This document shows positions 42,139 through 50,631 of a DNA stretch of 50,824 nt, piece after piece. The notes below the pieces were generated by a model. That model made no database searches and was not told the origin of the DNA. It saw only the letters and a list, made by a program, of their open reading frames with translations. Both the position numbers and the translations under genes were made by a program. Position 1 is the first letter of the stretch; each line of letters begins with the position of its first letter. This DNA is from Bradyrhizobium altum (lineage in GTDB: Bacteria; Pseudomonadota; Alphaproteobacteria; Rhizobiales; Xanthobacteraceae): the NCBI RefSeq assembly GCF_020889705.1, contig NZ_JACMYP010000027.1:1-50824 (forward strand), given 5' to 3'.

Positions 42139-42408
42139 CTCGGGAATTCGGATCTACCTCACGCAAACACCGGGAACAAAAGGCCCGATCATGGGTCGCG
42201 CACGATGGGGATCGTCAATGATCTCAGCATCGCCCGAAACTTCGACCGCTGTCCACATCTGAAGATGGTTCCCTGATTTCCCAAGTTCGGATCGCACTGA
42301 CGCCGCAGGGGATTGTCGGATAAATCAGTGATTGAGCTTTCGCGATGGCGCGCCGAGGGACATTGCAGGACGCAAATGGGCTGATACAATTCGGCCCGAC
42401 AACGAACA
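42139..42408. other. Divergent intergenic region, nothing clear
   Basis: 270 bases between the divergent histidine-kinase and thioesterase genes. No gene, no convincing promoter pair and no strong repeat was found. It probably contains the promoters of both. Confidence 0.4.
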
Positions 42409-42813
42409 ATGGTGACCGGCTTGAGCGATGCAAGCGCAGACGTGCCGCCCGGCGCTCAGCTCCTCGGACGCGAGTGGCTGGGCTTCGACGGCGAAATCAC
42501 CTCGATCCGCTTCGTGGCGCAACCCCTGTTCACCAACCGGCATGGAACGATCCAGGGCGGCTTCCTTGCGGCGATGCTGGATTCGGCAACGGGCCTCGGC
42601 GCCCTCGCTGTACTTCCGGCAACCAAGACCGTGGTGACCAGAACTCTCACCACGCGGTTTCTCAAGCAGGCCCGCGTCGGTCCGATCACGGCCAAGGCCA
42701 GGGTCGTCTCGCAGACCGACCGCGACATGATCGTCGAGGCCGATCTGATCGACGCTGACAATTTGACCGTTGCCAGCGCCACGGCCGAATTGCGGATTCT
42801 GGACAAGCGATAG
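42409..42813 (+). CDS. PaaI-type hotdog-fold thioesterase
   Basis: This 134-residue protein has the hotdog-fold pattern NRHGTIQGGFLAAMLDSATGLGALAVLP (about residues 44-71), in which the G-G-x-x-x-A-x-x-D stretch carries the catalytic acid of PaaI-like thioesterases. Such enzymes hydrolyse acyl- or aryl-CoA esters. It is followed 2 bases later by an exported hydrolase in the same direction. Confidence 0.85.
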   Translation: MVTGLSDASADVPPGAQLLGREWLGFDGEITSIRFVAQPLFTNRHGTIQGGFLAAMLDSATGLGALAVLPATKTVVTRTLTTRFLKQARVGPITAKARVVSQTDRDMIVEADLIDADNLTVASATAELRILDKR

Positions 42814-42815
42814 CC

Positions 42816-43805
42816 ATGCGTTGTGCTCCCTTCGTGCTGTCAGCGCTGTTGCTGCTTGCGGTCTCGGCGGTGCAGGCGGCCGGGCTACGGCGCTTCGACG
42901 TTCCCGCGGGCCCCGACGGGCCTGCGATCAGAGGGGTGGTATGGCATCCCTGCGCCGAGCCCCCGCACGAGATCGACGCCCGCGGCAGCAGAACGTTCTT
43001 CGGCGTCAACGACTGCCCGATCGTGGGAGACAAGCTGCCACTGATCGTGATCTCGCATGGAAGGCGCGGCTGGCTCGGCGGCCATCATGACACGGCCGCG
43101 GCGCTTGCGGATGCCGGTTTCATCGTCGTGACGATCAATCATCCGACCGATACCGAGCGCGACACCAGCGGCACCGACAGCCTTGCCGTCACGGTCGAGC
43201 GGCCCGCCGACATCAAGCGCGCGATCGACTACGCACTCGGAGGCTGGCCCGATGCAGCTCGCATCGATGCCGGACGCATCGGTCTCTATGGTTTCTCCTG
43301 GGGCGGTTATACAGGTCTCGCGGCGATTGGCGGTGAGCCAGATCTCCGCAAGGGCCTGCCGAACTGCCAGACATCGAGCTTGCGGGCCTGCAAGGAGCTC
43401 GAAGGCGGAGAAAAGCCGAGCGGACCGGTCGTCCACGATCCGCGGATCAAGGCTGCGATCATCGTCGATCCCTTTCCTGTGCTGTTCTTTGCTGCCGAGA
43501 ATCTGAAAGCCGTGACGATCCCGATTCAATTGTGGAGCTCGGACCCCGCGCAGAGCGGCGACGGTCTCTCCGGGTGCTGTGCCGCCGCGATCAACGACAA
43601 GCTTCCGTCCAGACCGGACTTTCACCTAGTGCAGGATGCCAAGCACTTCTCCTTCCTCGCGACCTGCACGCCGGAGGAGACAGCGAAGATGGCGGCCATC
43701 TGCACCGACCCGCCGGGCTTCGATCGCCTCGCCTTTCATCAACGCTTCCACGCCGCGGCCATCGCGTTCTTCAGAACGCATCTTGGCGAGACCGGGACGC
43801 GATAG
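42816..43805 (+). CDS. Exported alpha/beta hydrolase (dienelactone hydrolase/PAF-acetylhydrolase-like)
   Basis: This 329-residue protein begins with a signal peptide (FVLSALLLLAVSAVQAAG, cleavage about residue 22). The nucleophile is S161 in LYGFSWGGYTG, with HGRRGWLGGHHDTAA as oxyanion region and a late histidine in QDAKHFSFLATC. Several cysteines could form disulfides in the periplasm. It is probably co-transcribed with the thioesterase. Substrate unknown. Confidence 0.85.
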   Translation: MRCAPFVLSALLLLAVSAVQAAGLRRFDVPAGPDGPAIRGVVWHPCAEPPHEIDARGSRTFFGVNDCPIVGDKLPLIVISHGRRGWLGGHHDTAAALADAGFIVVTINHPTDTERDTSGTDSLAVTVERPADIKRAIDYALGGWPDAARIDAGRIGLYGFSWGGYTGLAAIGGEPDLRKGLPNCQTSSLRACKELEGGEKPSGPVVHDPRIKAAIIVDPFPVLFFAAENLKAVTIPIQLWSSDPAQSGDGLSGCCAAAINDKLPSRPDFHLVQDAKHFSFLATCTPEETAKMAAICTDPPGFDRLAFHQRFHAAAIAFFRTHLGETGTR

Positions 43806-43812
43806 CGCGTAG

Positions 43813-45105
43813 CTACACCCCGAGCTTGTCCCTTACCCGGCCGGTCAGCACCGCCGTGGTGACGCCGACGCGCCAGAAGGCGTGCATCGGGATCGGCTTG
43901 ATGCCGGTCACGGGCATGTCGATCTCCGCCTTTGCACCTCCGACCAGGCGGCGGGCGAGTTGCGCGCCCATCGCGGTCGAGAGCGCGACGCCGCGGCCGT
44001 TGCAGCCGAGCGAGATCAGCAAATTCTCCGCGGGCGCATGAACATGCGGATAGTGATCGGTGGTGATGGCGAGCCGGCTGTTCCAGCCGTGGGTCCAGCT
44101 GACGCCTTTGAGCTGCGGCCACAACCGCTCGGCGTAGCGCATCAGATAGGCGACATCGGTCGGCTTGCTGATCCAGCGCATCGGGCCACGCCCACCCATC
44201 AGCAGCCGATTGTGCTGGTCGATGCGGTAATAGACCGTGATGTGGCCGCTCTCGTAGAGCACCGGACGGCCCGGCATGATCGAACGCGCGATCTCGTCCG
44301 ACAGCGGCGCGGTCGCCGCGATCGACGAGAACACCGGCACGATGGTGCGGCGGAGCGCGGGCCAGAGATCATCGGTGAAGCCATTGGTCGCGAGCAGCAC
44401 CTTGTCGGCATGCACGATTGCGCGCGGGGTCTCGATCCGCCAGCTTCTGCCGTCACGGCGCAACGACAGCGCCGGCGTCTCGCCATGGACGGCAACGCCG
44501 GCACCGATCGCGGCGCGCGCCAGGCCGCGCGCGTAGCTCAGCGGATGCAGATCGCCGCCGCGCGCGTCCAGCATGGCGCAGAGGTAACGGTCGCTGCCGG
44601 TCATCTCGCGCATCTCGGCGGCATTGAGCAGCTTGACCGGCATGCCGCGCCGGATGCACTGCTTCGCCGTGGTCTCGATCGCGGTGGCGCTGGCCTCATT
44701 GTAGGCGGCGCGCAGCGTGCCGTTCTGCCGCGCCTCGCAGGGAATCTGGTAGCGGCGGATCAGGTCGTGCGTGAAGTTGGTGGTGCCGTAGGAGAATTCG
44801 ATCATGCGGCGACCGAGGTCGGCGCCGAAATCCTGTTCGATCTGATCGGGGTCGTGCTTCAGCCCGGGATTGGTCTGGCCGCCATTGTTGCCGGACGCGC
44901 CCCAGCCCGGCTCCTGCGCCTCCAGCACGGTCGCGAGCACGCCCTGCTCGGCGAGGTGCAGCGCGGTCGACAGGCCGGTGAACCCGCCGCCGATGATCGC
45001 GACCGGCACGCTCTTGTCCGACGTCAGCGGCGGTGTCGGCGTCGCTTCCACCGCGGTGTCGGCGTAGAGGCTCGGTGGAAGAGGAAGGCGAATAGGCGCG
45101 TTCAT
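43813..45105 (-). CDS. FAD-dependent amine oxidoreductase (PuuB-like, DAO family)
   Basis: This 430-residue flavoprotein has the N-terminal FAD motif VPVAIIGGGFTGLSTALHLAEQG (about residues 35-57), followed by EAQEPGWGASGNNGGQTNPG, a pattern of gamma-glutamylputrescine oxidase-like DAO proteins. The C-terminus holds SLGCNGRGVALSTAMGAQLA. It oxidises an amine or N-substituted amino acid to an aldehyde or oxo-acid with H2O2 release. ATG 45105 (MNAPIRLPL) is preferred to the upstream codon at 45123. It lies 14 bases after the ABC ATPase stop, suggesting that it degrades the solute taken up. Confidence 0.88.
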   Translation of the reverse strand: MNAPIRLPLPPSLYADTAVEATPTPPLTSDKSVPVAIIGGGFTGLSTALHLAEQGVLATVLEAQEPGWGASGNNGGQTNPGLKHDPDQIEQDFGADLGRRMIEFSYGTTNFTHDLIRRYQIPCEARQNGTLRAAYNEASATAIETTAKQCIRRGMPVKLLNAAEMREMTGSDRYLCAMLDARGGDLHPLSYARGLARAAIGAGVAVHGETPALSLRRDGRSWRIETPRAIVHADKVLLATNGFTDDLWPALRRTIVPVFSSIAATAPLSDEIARSIMPGRPVLYESGHITVYYRIDQHNRLLMGGRGPMRWISKPTDVAYLMRYAERLWPQLKGVSWTHGWNSRLAITTDHYPHVHAPAENLLISLGCNGRGVALSTAMGAQLARRLVGGAKAEIDMPVTGIKPIPMHAFWRVGVTTAVLTGRVRDKLGV

Positions 45106-45119
45106 TACAGGTGACCTGA

Positions 45120-45851
45120 TCACAACGGGTGCAGCACGCGGCGCAGGAAATCCTGGGTGCGCGGATGCTGCGGTTGGTTGAGGACGGATTTGGCGGCGCC
45201 CTGCTCGACGATGACGCCACCGTCGATGAACAGCACGCGGTCGGCGACGTCGCGGGCAAAGCCCATCTCATGCGTGACGACGACCATGGTCATGCCGTCA
45301 TCGGCGAGCTTGCGCATCACCGACAGCACCTCGCCGACCAGTTCCGGATCGAGCGCCGAGGTCGGCTCGTCGAACAGGATCGCCTTCGGCTGCATCGCCA
45401 GCGCCCGCGCGATCGCGACGCGCTGCTGCTGGCCGCCGGAGAGCTTTGGCGGGTGCACCTCGGCCTTGTCGGCGAGCCCGACTTGCGCCAGCAGCGCGCG
45501 GCCGCGGGCAATCGCCGCCTCGCGCGGCTCCTTCTTCACATAGAGCGGCCCCTCGATGACGTTCTCGAGCGCGGTGCGATGCGGAAACAGGTTGAAACGC
45601 TGGAACACCATCGAGACCTGGGTGCGGATCGCGACGATGGAGCGGTCGCCCTGATCGACGCGCGCGCCTTCGACGCTGATCTCGCCGCGATCGTAGCTTT
45701 CGAGCCCGTTGATGCAGCGCAGGATGGTCGACTTGCCGGAACCGGACGGGCCGATGATACAGACCACCTCGCTCTTGGCGACCGAGGCGGTGATGCCCTT
45801 TAACACCTCGACCTTGCCAAAGCTCTTGTGGACGTCGCGCAGCTCGATCAT
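45120..45851 (-). CDS. Polar amino acid ABC transporter ATPase
   Basis: This 243-residue ATPase (GlnQ/HisP type) has Walker [10 protein letters not shown] at residues 34-42, signature LSGGQQQR, Walker [13 protein letters not shown] and the switch histidine in [13 protein letters not shown] 45851 overlaps the permease stop by four bases; the open frame continuing to 46385 is inside the permease gene. Confidence 0.95.
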   Translation of the reverse strand: MIELRDVHKSFGKVEVLKGITASVAKSEVVCIIGPSGSGKSTILRCINGLESYDRGEISVEGARVDQGDRSIVAIRTQVSMVFQRFNLFPHRTALENVIEGPLYVKKEPREAAIARGRALLAQVGLADKAEVHPPKLSGGQQQRVAIARALAMQPKAILFDEPTSALDPELVGEVLSVMRKLADDGMTMVVVTHEMGFARDVADRVLFIDGGVIVEQGAAKSVLNQPQHPRTQDFLRRVLHPL

Positions 45852-46501
45852 TTGCGGTTCGCCTTGTTCTCGAAGTGCCGAACCAGCAGGATAAGCGGGA
45901 TGCTCATGGTGAGGTACATCAGCGCCACCAAGGTGAACACGCTGGTGTTCTTGAAGGTCGAGGAGGCGATCAGCTTGCCCTGCAGCGCGAGCTCGGCGAC
46001 CGTGATGGTGGAGGCTTGCGAGGAATCCTTCAGCATCATGATCATGATGTTGCCGTAGGGCGGCAGGATGATCCTGACCGCCTGCGGCAGCACCACGCGT
46101 CGCATGGTGAGCCACCAGCCCATCCCGATGGTCTGCGCCGCCTCGATCTGCCCCTTGTCGATCGCCTCGATGCCGGCGCGGAAATTCTCCGCCTGATAGG
46201 CTGAGTAGGCGATGCCGAGCCCGATGATCGCGGCCTGCAGCGCCGACAGCGCGATGCCGAAATCGGGCATCACGAAATAGATGTAGAACAGCAGCACGAT
46301 GATCGGGATGCCGCGGATCACATTGATCAGCGCCGCGCTGAGGCCGACGAGAATGCCGATGCCGGACACCCGCATCAAGGCCCACACCAGCCCGAGCGCG
46401 GTCGAGAGCAAGAGCGAGCCGATCGTGACGACGATGGTCAGCCAGACCCCCTGCAACAGGATCGGCACGAACTCGACGGCGTCATGGAAGAATTTTTGCA
46501 T
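45848..46501 (-). CDS. Polar amino acid ABC transporter permease
   Basis: This 217-residue HisMQ-type permease has about five membrane segments and the EAA loop ([28 protein letters not shown]). Only one permease gene is present, so it probably forms a homodimer. It is followed by the ATPase with an ATGA overlap, and preceded by the solute-binding protein gene with a 180-base gap that holds a repeat. Confidence 0.94.
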   Translation of the reverse strand: MQKFFHDAVEFVPILLQGVWLTIVVTIGSLLLSTALGLVWALMRVSGIGILVGLSAALINVIRGIPIIVLLFYIYFVMPDFGIALSALQAAIIGLGIAYSAYQAENFRAGIEAIDKGQIEAAQTIGMGWWLTMRRVVLPQAVRIILPPYGNIMIMMLKDSSQASTITVAELALQGKLIASSTFKNTSVFTLVALMYLTMSIPLILLVRHFENKANRK

Positions 46502-46546
46502 CGGCTAATTGTATCCAGTCCCGTCACATGCTCGAATGCTTTTACC

Positions 46547-46647
46547 GTCACCCTGAGGAGCGCGTAGCGCGTCTCGAAGGGTCGACGGCCACCAGCCGGA
46601 CCGTACATCCTTCGAGACGCGGCGAAGACGCCGCTCCTCAGGATGAC
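46547..46647. repeat. Nested inverted repeat between binding protein and permease genes
   Basis: The outer arms GTCACCCTGAGGAGCG (46547-46562) and CGCTCCTCAGGATGAC (46632-46647) pair with one mismatch. The inner arms GCGTCTCGAAGG (46569-46580) and CCTTCGAGACGC (46609-46620) pair perfectly. It is a dispersed element of the kind common in Bradyrhizobium-like genomes. Its place inside the transporter operon could lower expression of the permease and ATPase relative to the binding protein. Confidence 0.8.
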
Positions 46648-46680
46648 GGATCACCTAAAGTCCCGTCGACGCGGTGGCGC

Positions 46681-47448
46681 TCACGACGCGCTGGCCTTCT
46701 GGCCCCATTTCTCCAGGATCTTTGCGATCGTGCCGTTGGCCTTCAGCTTCGCCAGCGAGGCGTTGATCTTGGCCAGCAGTTCGGTGTCGCTCTTGCGGAT
46801 GCCGATCGCGACCGTGCCCACCGTGACGGGCTTGTAGCCGTCGACCAGCCGCACGTCGGCGAAATTGCCCTGCTGCAGATTGTAGGCGAGGATCGGATAG
46901 TCGGCGAAGCCGGCCTTGAGACGACCGGCATTCACGTCGCGCAGGATGTCGGGAATGGTGTCGTAGACCTTGACCTCGCTGAACAGCCCGGTCTTCTTCA
47001 GCGCGTCGACGAACGCGGTCCCGACCTGGGCGCCGACCACGGTGCCCTTCAGGTCCTCCTGCGTGGCATAGGCCTTGGTGTCGGCCTTCGGCACCACGAG
47101 GCCCTCGCCATAGGTGTAGACCGGCTCGGAGAAATCGATCACCTCCTTGCGCGCGGCGGTGGCGAACATCGCGGCCGCGATGATGTCGATCTTGTTTGCG
47201 GTCAGCGAGGGGATCAGCGCCGAGAACTGCATCGGCTCGATCTGCACGGAAAAGCCGGCGTCCTTGCCGATCTCGGTGGCGAGATCGACCATGATGCCCT
47301 GGATCGAATTGGTCTTGGTGTCGAGGAAGGTGAAGGGGATGCCGGTCGGCGTCGAGCCGACCTTCAGCACCTGCTGCGCCCCTGACGGCGCGCTCAAGGC
47401 AAGGGCAAGCGCCGCGACCGCGGCCTGCATGAGACGCTGAAAGGACAT
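46681..47448 (-). CDS. Amino acid ABC transporter substrate-binding protein
   Basis: This 255-residue periplasmic protein has a signal peptide (LMQAAVAALALALSAPSGAQ, about residues 7-26) and a family 3 solute-binding fold (VLKVGSTPTGIPFTFLDTKTNSIQGIMVDLATEIGKDAG; VVGAQVGTAFVDALKK). ATG 47448 is preceded by GGAGG at a normal distance. It is first in the operon with the permease, ATPase and FAD amine oxidase. The likely solute is a polar amino acid, or an amine derivative given the PuuB-like enzyme (inference). Confidence 0.93.
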   Translation of the reverse strand: MSFQRLMQAAVAALALALSAPSGAQQVLKVGSTPTGIPFTFLDTKTNSIQGIMVDLATEIGKDAGFSVQIEPMQFSALIPSLTANKIDIIAAAMFATAARKEVIDFSEPVYTYGEGLVVPKADTKAYATQEDLKGTVVGAQVGTAFVDALKKTGLFSEVKVYDTIPDILRDVNAGRLKAGFADYPILAYNLQQGNFADVRLVDGYKPVTVGTVAIGIRKSDTELLAKINASLAKLKANGTIAKILEKWGQKASAS

Positions 47449-47532
47449 CGCAACACCTCCCGAAGCTGGCCGTGGCACCGCATCGCGCGCTGTGTCAGCG
47501 CTTTTGGTTGCGGGCGACGCCGTTCCGGCCTA

Positions 47533-47598
47533 TTTTCACCAATATGAAATTGTGGTCACGAAACCGCGGCCATTGCAAGCGGTTTTCATGCACATGAA
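47533..47598. promoter_or_regulatory. Two dyads in the transporter/XRE intergenic region
   Basis: TTTCACCAATATGAAA (47534-47549; arms TTTCA/TGAAA) and TTCATGCACATGAA (47585-47598; arms TTCATG/CATGAA) lie between the divergent binding-protein and XRE-cupin genes. Both use a TTCA/TGAA half, as expected for a shared operator of the adjacent regulator. Binding is inferred. Confidence 0.5.
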
Positions 47599-47612
47599 GG
47601 AAGCGGACTGAC

Positions 47613-48290
47613 GTGAGCGGCAGCAAGAGATTGCGCAAAGGCGCGGCAGCGAGGCCAGCGACGGCACGCCGCGCCGCCAAAGGATCGGCCAAAAAACTGG
47701 CCAGGAAGCCGGCCGAGCCCGCGATGGACCTCGCGGTCGGACGCCGCATCCGCGACCTGCGCCGCACCAAGCAGATGTCGCTGGAGGTGGTTGCCGCGCG
47801 TACCGACCTTTCGATAGGCTTCATCAGCCAGATCGAGCGCGGCCTATCGTCGCCGTCGCTGCGCGTACTGGCGACGCTGGCCGACGTGCTCGGCGTCGGC
47901 ATCGCCGCGCTGTTCGGCGCGACACCGAAAGATGACAGCGCCGGCGGCATCGTGACCCGAGAGGTGCAGCGCGCCGAGCTGAAACTGTGGCGCACCGGAA
48001 TCTCGAAGCAGCTGCTGAGCCCGGCTGGCAGCGAGAGCCGGCTCAATCTGTTCCTGGTGCATCTCGAGCCCGGCGGCAACACGGGCGACGAGTTCTATAC
48101 CCATGACGGCGAAGAGGCCGGCCTCGTGCTGTCAGGCGAGATGATTCTGACGGTGGACACCGAGACCTGGACGCTGAAGCAGGGCGACAGCTTCCGCTTC
48201 ACCAGCCGCCGCCCGCATCGGTTTTCCAATCCGGCGCGTGATGCCAAGGCCGTGGTGCTGTGGGTGAATTGCGTGACGGCGGCGGGGTAG
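47613..48290 (+). CDS. XRE-family regulator with cupin domain (PuuR-like)
   Basis: This 225-residue protein has a basic, alanine-rich leader (1-38), an XRE helix-turn-helix (about 40-100; VGRRIRDLRRTKQMSLEVVAARTDLSIGFISQIERG pattern) and a C-terminal cupin (about 130-220; EFYTHDGEEAGLVLSGEMILTVD, GDSFRFTSRRPHRFSNP). The start is GTG 47613. This architecture is that of PuuR, which controls putrescine use. It is divergent from the transporter and FAD amine oxidase operon, so it probably represses that operon and itself. Confidence 0.9.
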   Translation: MSGSKRLRKGAAARPATARRAAKGSAKKLARKPAEPAMDLAVGRRIRDLRRTKQMSLEVVAARTDLSIGFISQIERGLSSPSLRVLATLADVLGVGIAALFGATPKDDSAGGIVTREVQRAELKLWRTGISKQLLSPAGSESRLNLFLVHLEPGGNTGDEFYTHDGEEAGLVLSGEMILTVDTETWTLKQGDSFRFTSRRPHRFSNPARDAKAVVLWVNCVTAAG

Positions 48291-48305
48291 TCCCATCCAA
48301 TGTCT

Positions 48306-48321
48306 CCCGGCGAAAGCCGGG
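48306..48321. repeat. Single REP-type hairpin between convergent genes
   Basis: CCCGGC-GAAA-GCCGGG, with flanks matching the element at 40729-40849. It sits in the 70-base gap between the XRE-cupin gene and the convergent molybdenum hydroxylase gene, where it could act as a terminator for both. Confidence 0.65.
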
Positions 48322-48360
48322 ACGACGATGATGTTTACACCGCGATCGTATCAAGCCGCG

Positions 48361-50628
48361 TCAGCTTAACCCCATCACGATCTCCTCGATCTTGATCGGG
48401 AAATTCCGCACCCGGATGCCGGTGGCGTGGAAGACGGCGTTGGCGACGGCACCGGCGCTGCCGGTTATCCCGATCTCGCCGACGCCCTTGATGCCGAGCG
48501 GATTGACGTGCGGATCGTGCTCGTCGACCGTGATCACATCCATCGGCGGCACATCGGCATTCACGGGCACATGATACTCGGCGAGGTTTGCATTGAGGAT
48601 GCGGCCGGACCTCTTGTCCATCACCGCCTCCTCGTACAGCGCGAACGAGAGGCCCCAGATCATGCCGCCGTAGAGCTGGCTCTGCACCATCAGCGGATTG
48701 ATGATGCGGCCGGCCGCGAACGCGCCGACCAGCCGCGTGGCGCGGATCTGGCCGAGCTCCGGATCGACCTTGACCTCGGCAAACACAGCGCCGTGCGCAT
48801 GCATCGCATATTGCGATTGTGCCGCAGGATCGGCTGCACCAACGCCGCCGGCCTCGACCTCGGCAACGCCGGCGCGCGCCAGGATGTCGGCATAGCTCTC
48901 GCTGCGCGCAGCGTCGTCGCGGCGATGCAGCCGTCCGGCCCGCGCCACCACGCCGGCATTGCCGGCGCCGAACAACGGCGAACGCTGGTCCGAGGTCGCG
49001 AGCTCGGCGAGCTTTGCGATCACGGCAGCACCTGCATTGTGGATCGCGGCACCGACGGTTGCGGTGTGCCCCGAACCGCCGGCAATGCCGGCATCGGGCA
49101 GATCGGAGCTACCGGACCTGAACGTCAGCTGATCGAAATCGAGACCGAGCGAGTCGGCCGAGATCTGCGCCAGCGCGGTCCAGGCGCCCTGCCCCATGTC
49201 GTGCGCGCCGGTCTCCATCACGCCCTTGCCATCGGCGCGGATCACAGCGCGCGCATTGCCCTGGAACATGATGGCCGGGAACGTCGCGGTCCCCATGCCC
49301 CAGCCGACCAGAAAGCCGTTCTCGTCGCGCATCTGCCTCGGCTGCAGCGGACGACCCGCCCAGCCGAAGCGTTCGGCGGCTCTCGCGTAGCACTGGCGCA
49401 GCGCCTTGGAGGAAAACGGCTTGCCGGTGGTCGGCTCGACCTCGGCGTAGTTCTTCAGCCGGAACTCCAGCGGATCGATGCCGCAGGCGAACGCCGCCTC
49501 GTCGATCGCACTTTCCAGCACGATCGATCCGGTGGCCTCGCCCGGCGCGCGCATGAACAGCGGCGTGCCGGTGTCGACGCGCACGGCTTCATGCGCGGTG
49601 CGGATCGCGGGGCTGGCATAGAGCGTGTGCGAGGCGTCGGCGGCGGGCTCGTAGAAATCGTCGAAGCTCGACGTGGTGACGCGCGCCTCATGATTGATCA
49701 CGGTCAGCTGGCCGGCATCGTCGGTGCCGATCCGGATGCGCTGGCGGGTCGGCGGACGATGGCCGACCGGGCCATACATCTGGCTGCGACGCAGCACGAG
49801 CTTGACCGGACGACCGATCAGCTTGGCGGCCATGATGCCGAGCACCTGCGGCCCGGAGATCAGTCCCTTGGAGCCGAAGCCGCCGCCGAGGAACGGGCTG
49901 TTGATGTGGATATTCGCCGGCGACATGCCGAACAGGCCGGCGACGCGCATCTGGGCGAAGCCCATGCCCTGGCTCGGCGTGTCGATGAAGAGACGGTCGC
50001 CGTCCCACACCGCGACGATCGCATGCGGCTCCATCGCGTTGTGATATTGCGCCGGGGTCTCGTAGGTCGCATCGGTCAGCTTCGTGGCCGCAGCCATGCC
50101 GGCGTCGATGTCGCCGTGACGGACCTCGGCGGGATTGCCGATGCCGACCACCGGCGGCGCATAGGCCTCGCCGGCGTCGAGGCCGACGCGCGCGATCTCG
50201 ACCTGGTAGCGCGGCGACAGCAAGGCCGCACCTTCGGTCGCGGCTTCCAGCGTCTCGGCGATCACGACCGCGATCGCCTGGTTGGCGTAGCGCACCTCGT
50301 CGCTCTGCAACAGCTCCATGCGGAAGGCGAACGGATTCCCCTTGGCGTCGGGATCTTCCGCGAGCTCGGGCTTGTGCGCCGGCGTCATCACGTCGATGAC
50401 GCCGGGATGGCGCTTGGCGGCGGCGACGTCGAGCGCGGTGACACGGCCGCGCGCGATGCAGCTGGTTGCGATCACGGCATAGACCATGCCGGGCGGATGA
50501 TTGTCGGCGGCATAGCGGGCCTTTCCGGTGACCTTCAGCACGCCATCGGTGCGGGTCATCGGCTGGCCGATGTTCGAGCCATGCCTGATATGGGCGGGGT
50601 CGCGGGTCAGACTGAGTTCAACCGTCAT
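48361..50628 (-). CDS. Molybdenum hydroxylase large subunit (YagR type)
   Basis: This 755-residue protein belongs to the xanthine dehydrogenase family, closest in pattern to YagR/PaoC aldehyde oxidases: HGSNIGQPMTRTDGVLKVTGKARYAAD at the start, SPFLGGGFGSKG, FMRAPGEATGSIVLESAIDE (active-site arginine loop), and GVGEIGITGSAGAVANAV with the expected catalytic glutamate at the C-terminus. It would oxidise aldehydes or N-heterocycles. It overlaps no gene; its start lies 3 bases from the FAD-subunit stop. It is distinct from the CoxL-like enzyme at 10.9-13.3 kb. Confidence 0.93.
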   Translation of the reverse strand: MTVELSLTRDPAHIRHGSNIGQPMTRTDGVLKVTGKARYAADNHPPGMVYAVIATSCIARGRVTALDVAAAKRHPGVIDVMTPAHKPELAEDPDAKGNPFAFRMELLQSDEVRYANQAIAVVIAETLEAATEGAALLSPRYQVEIARVGLDAGEAYAPPVVGIGNPAEVRHGDIDAGMAAATKLTDATYETPAQYHNAMEPHAIVAVWDGDRLFIDTPSQGMGFAQMRVAGLFGMSPANIHINSPFLGGGFGSKGLISGPQVLGIMAAKLIGRPVKLVLRRSQMYGPVGHRPPTRQRIRIGTDDAGQLTVINHEARVTTSSFDDFYEPAADASHTLYASPAIRTAHEAVRVDTGTPLFMRAPGEATGSIVLESAIDEAAFACGIDPLEFRLKNYAEVEPTTGKPFSSKALRQCYARAAERFGWAGRPLQPRQMRDENGFLVGWGMGTATFPAIMFQGNARAVIRADGKGVMETGAHDMGQGAWTALAQISADSLGLDFDQLTFRSGSSDLPDAGIAGGSGHTATVGAAIHNAGAAVIAKLAELATSDQRSPLFGAGNAGVVARAGRLHRRDDAARSESYADILARAGVAEVEAGGVGAADPAAQSQYAMHAHGAVFAEVKVDPELGQIRATRLVGAFAAGRIINPLMVQSQLYGGMIWGLSFALYEEAVMDKRSGRILNANLAEYHVPVNADVPPMDVITVDEHDPHVNPLGIKGVGEIGITGSAGAVANAVFHATGIRVRNFPIKIEEIVMGLS

Positions 50629-50631
50629 GCG

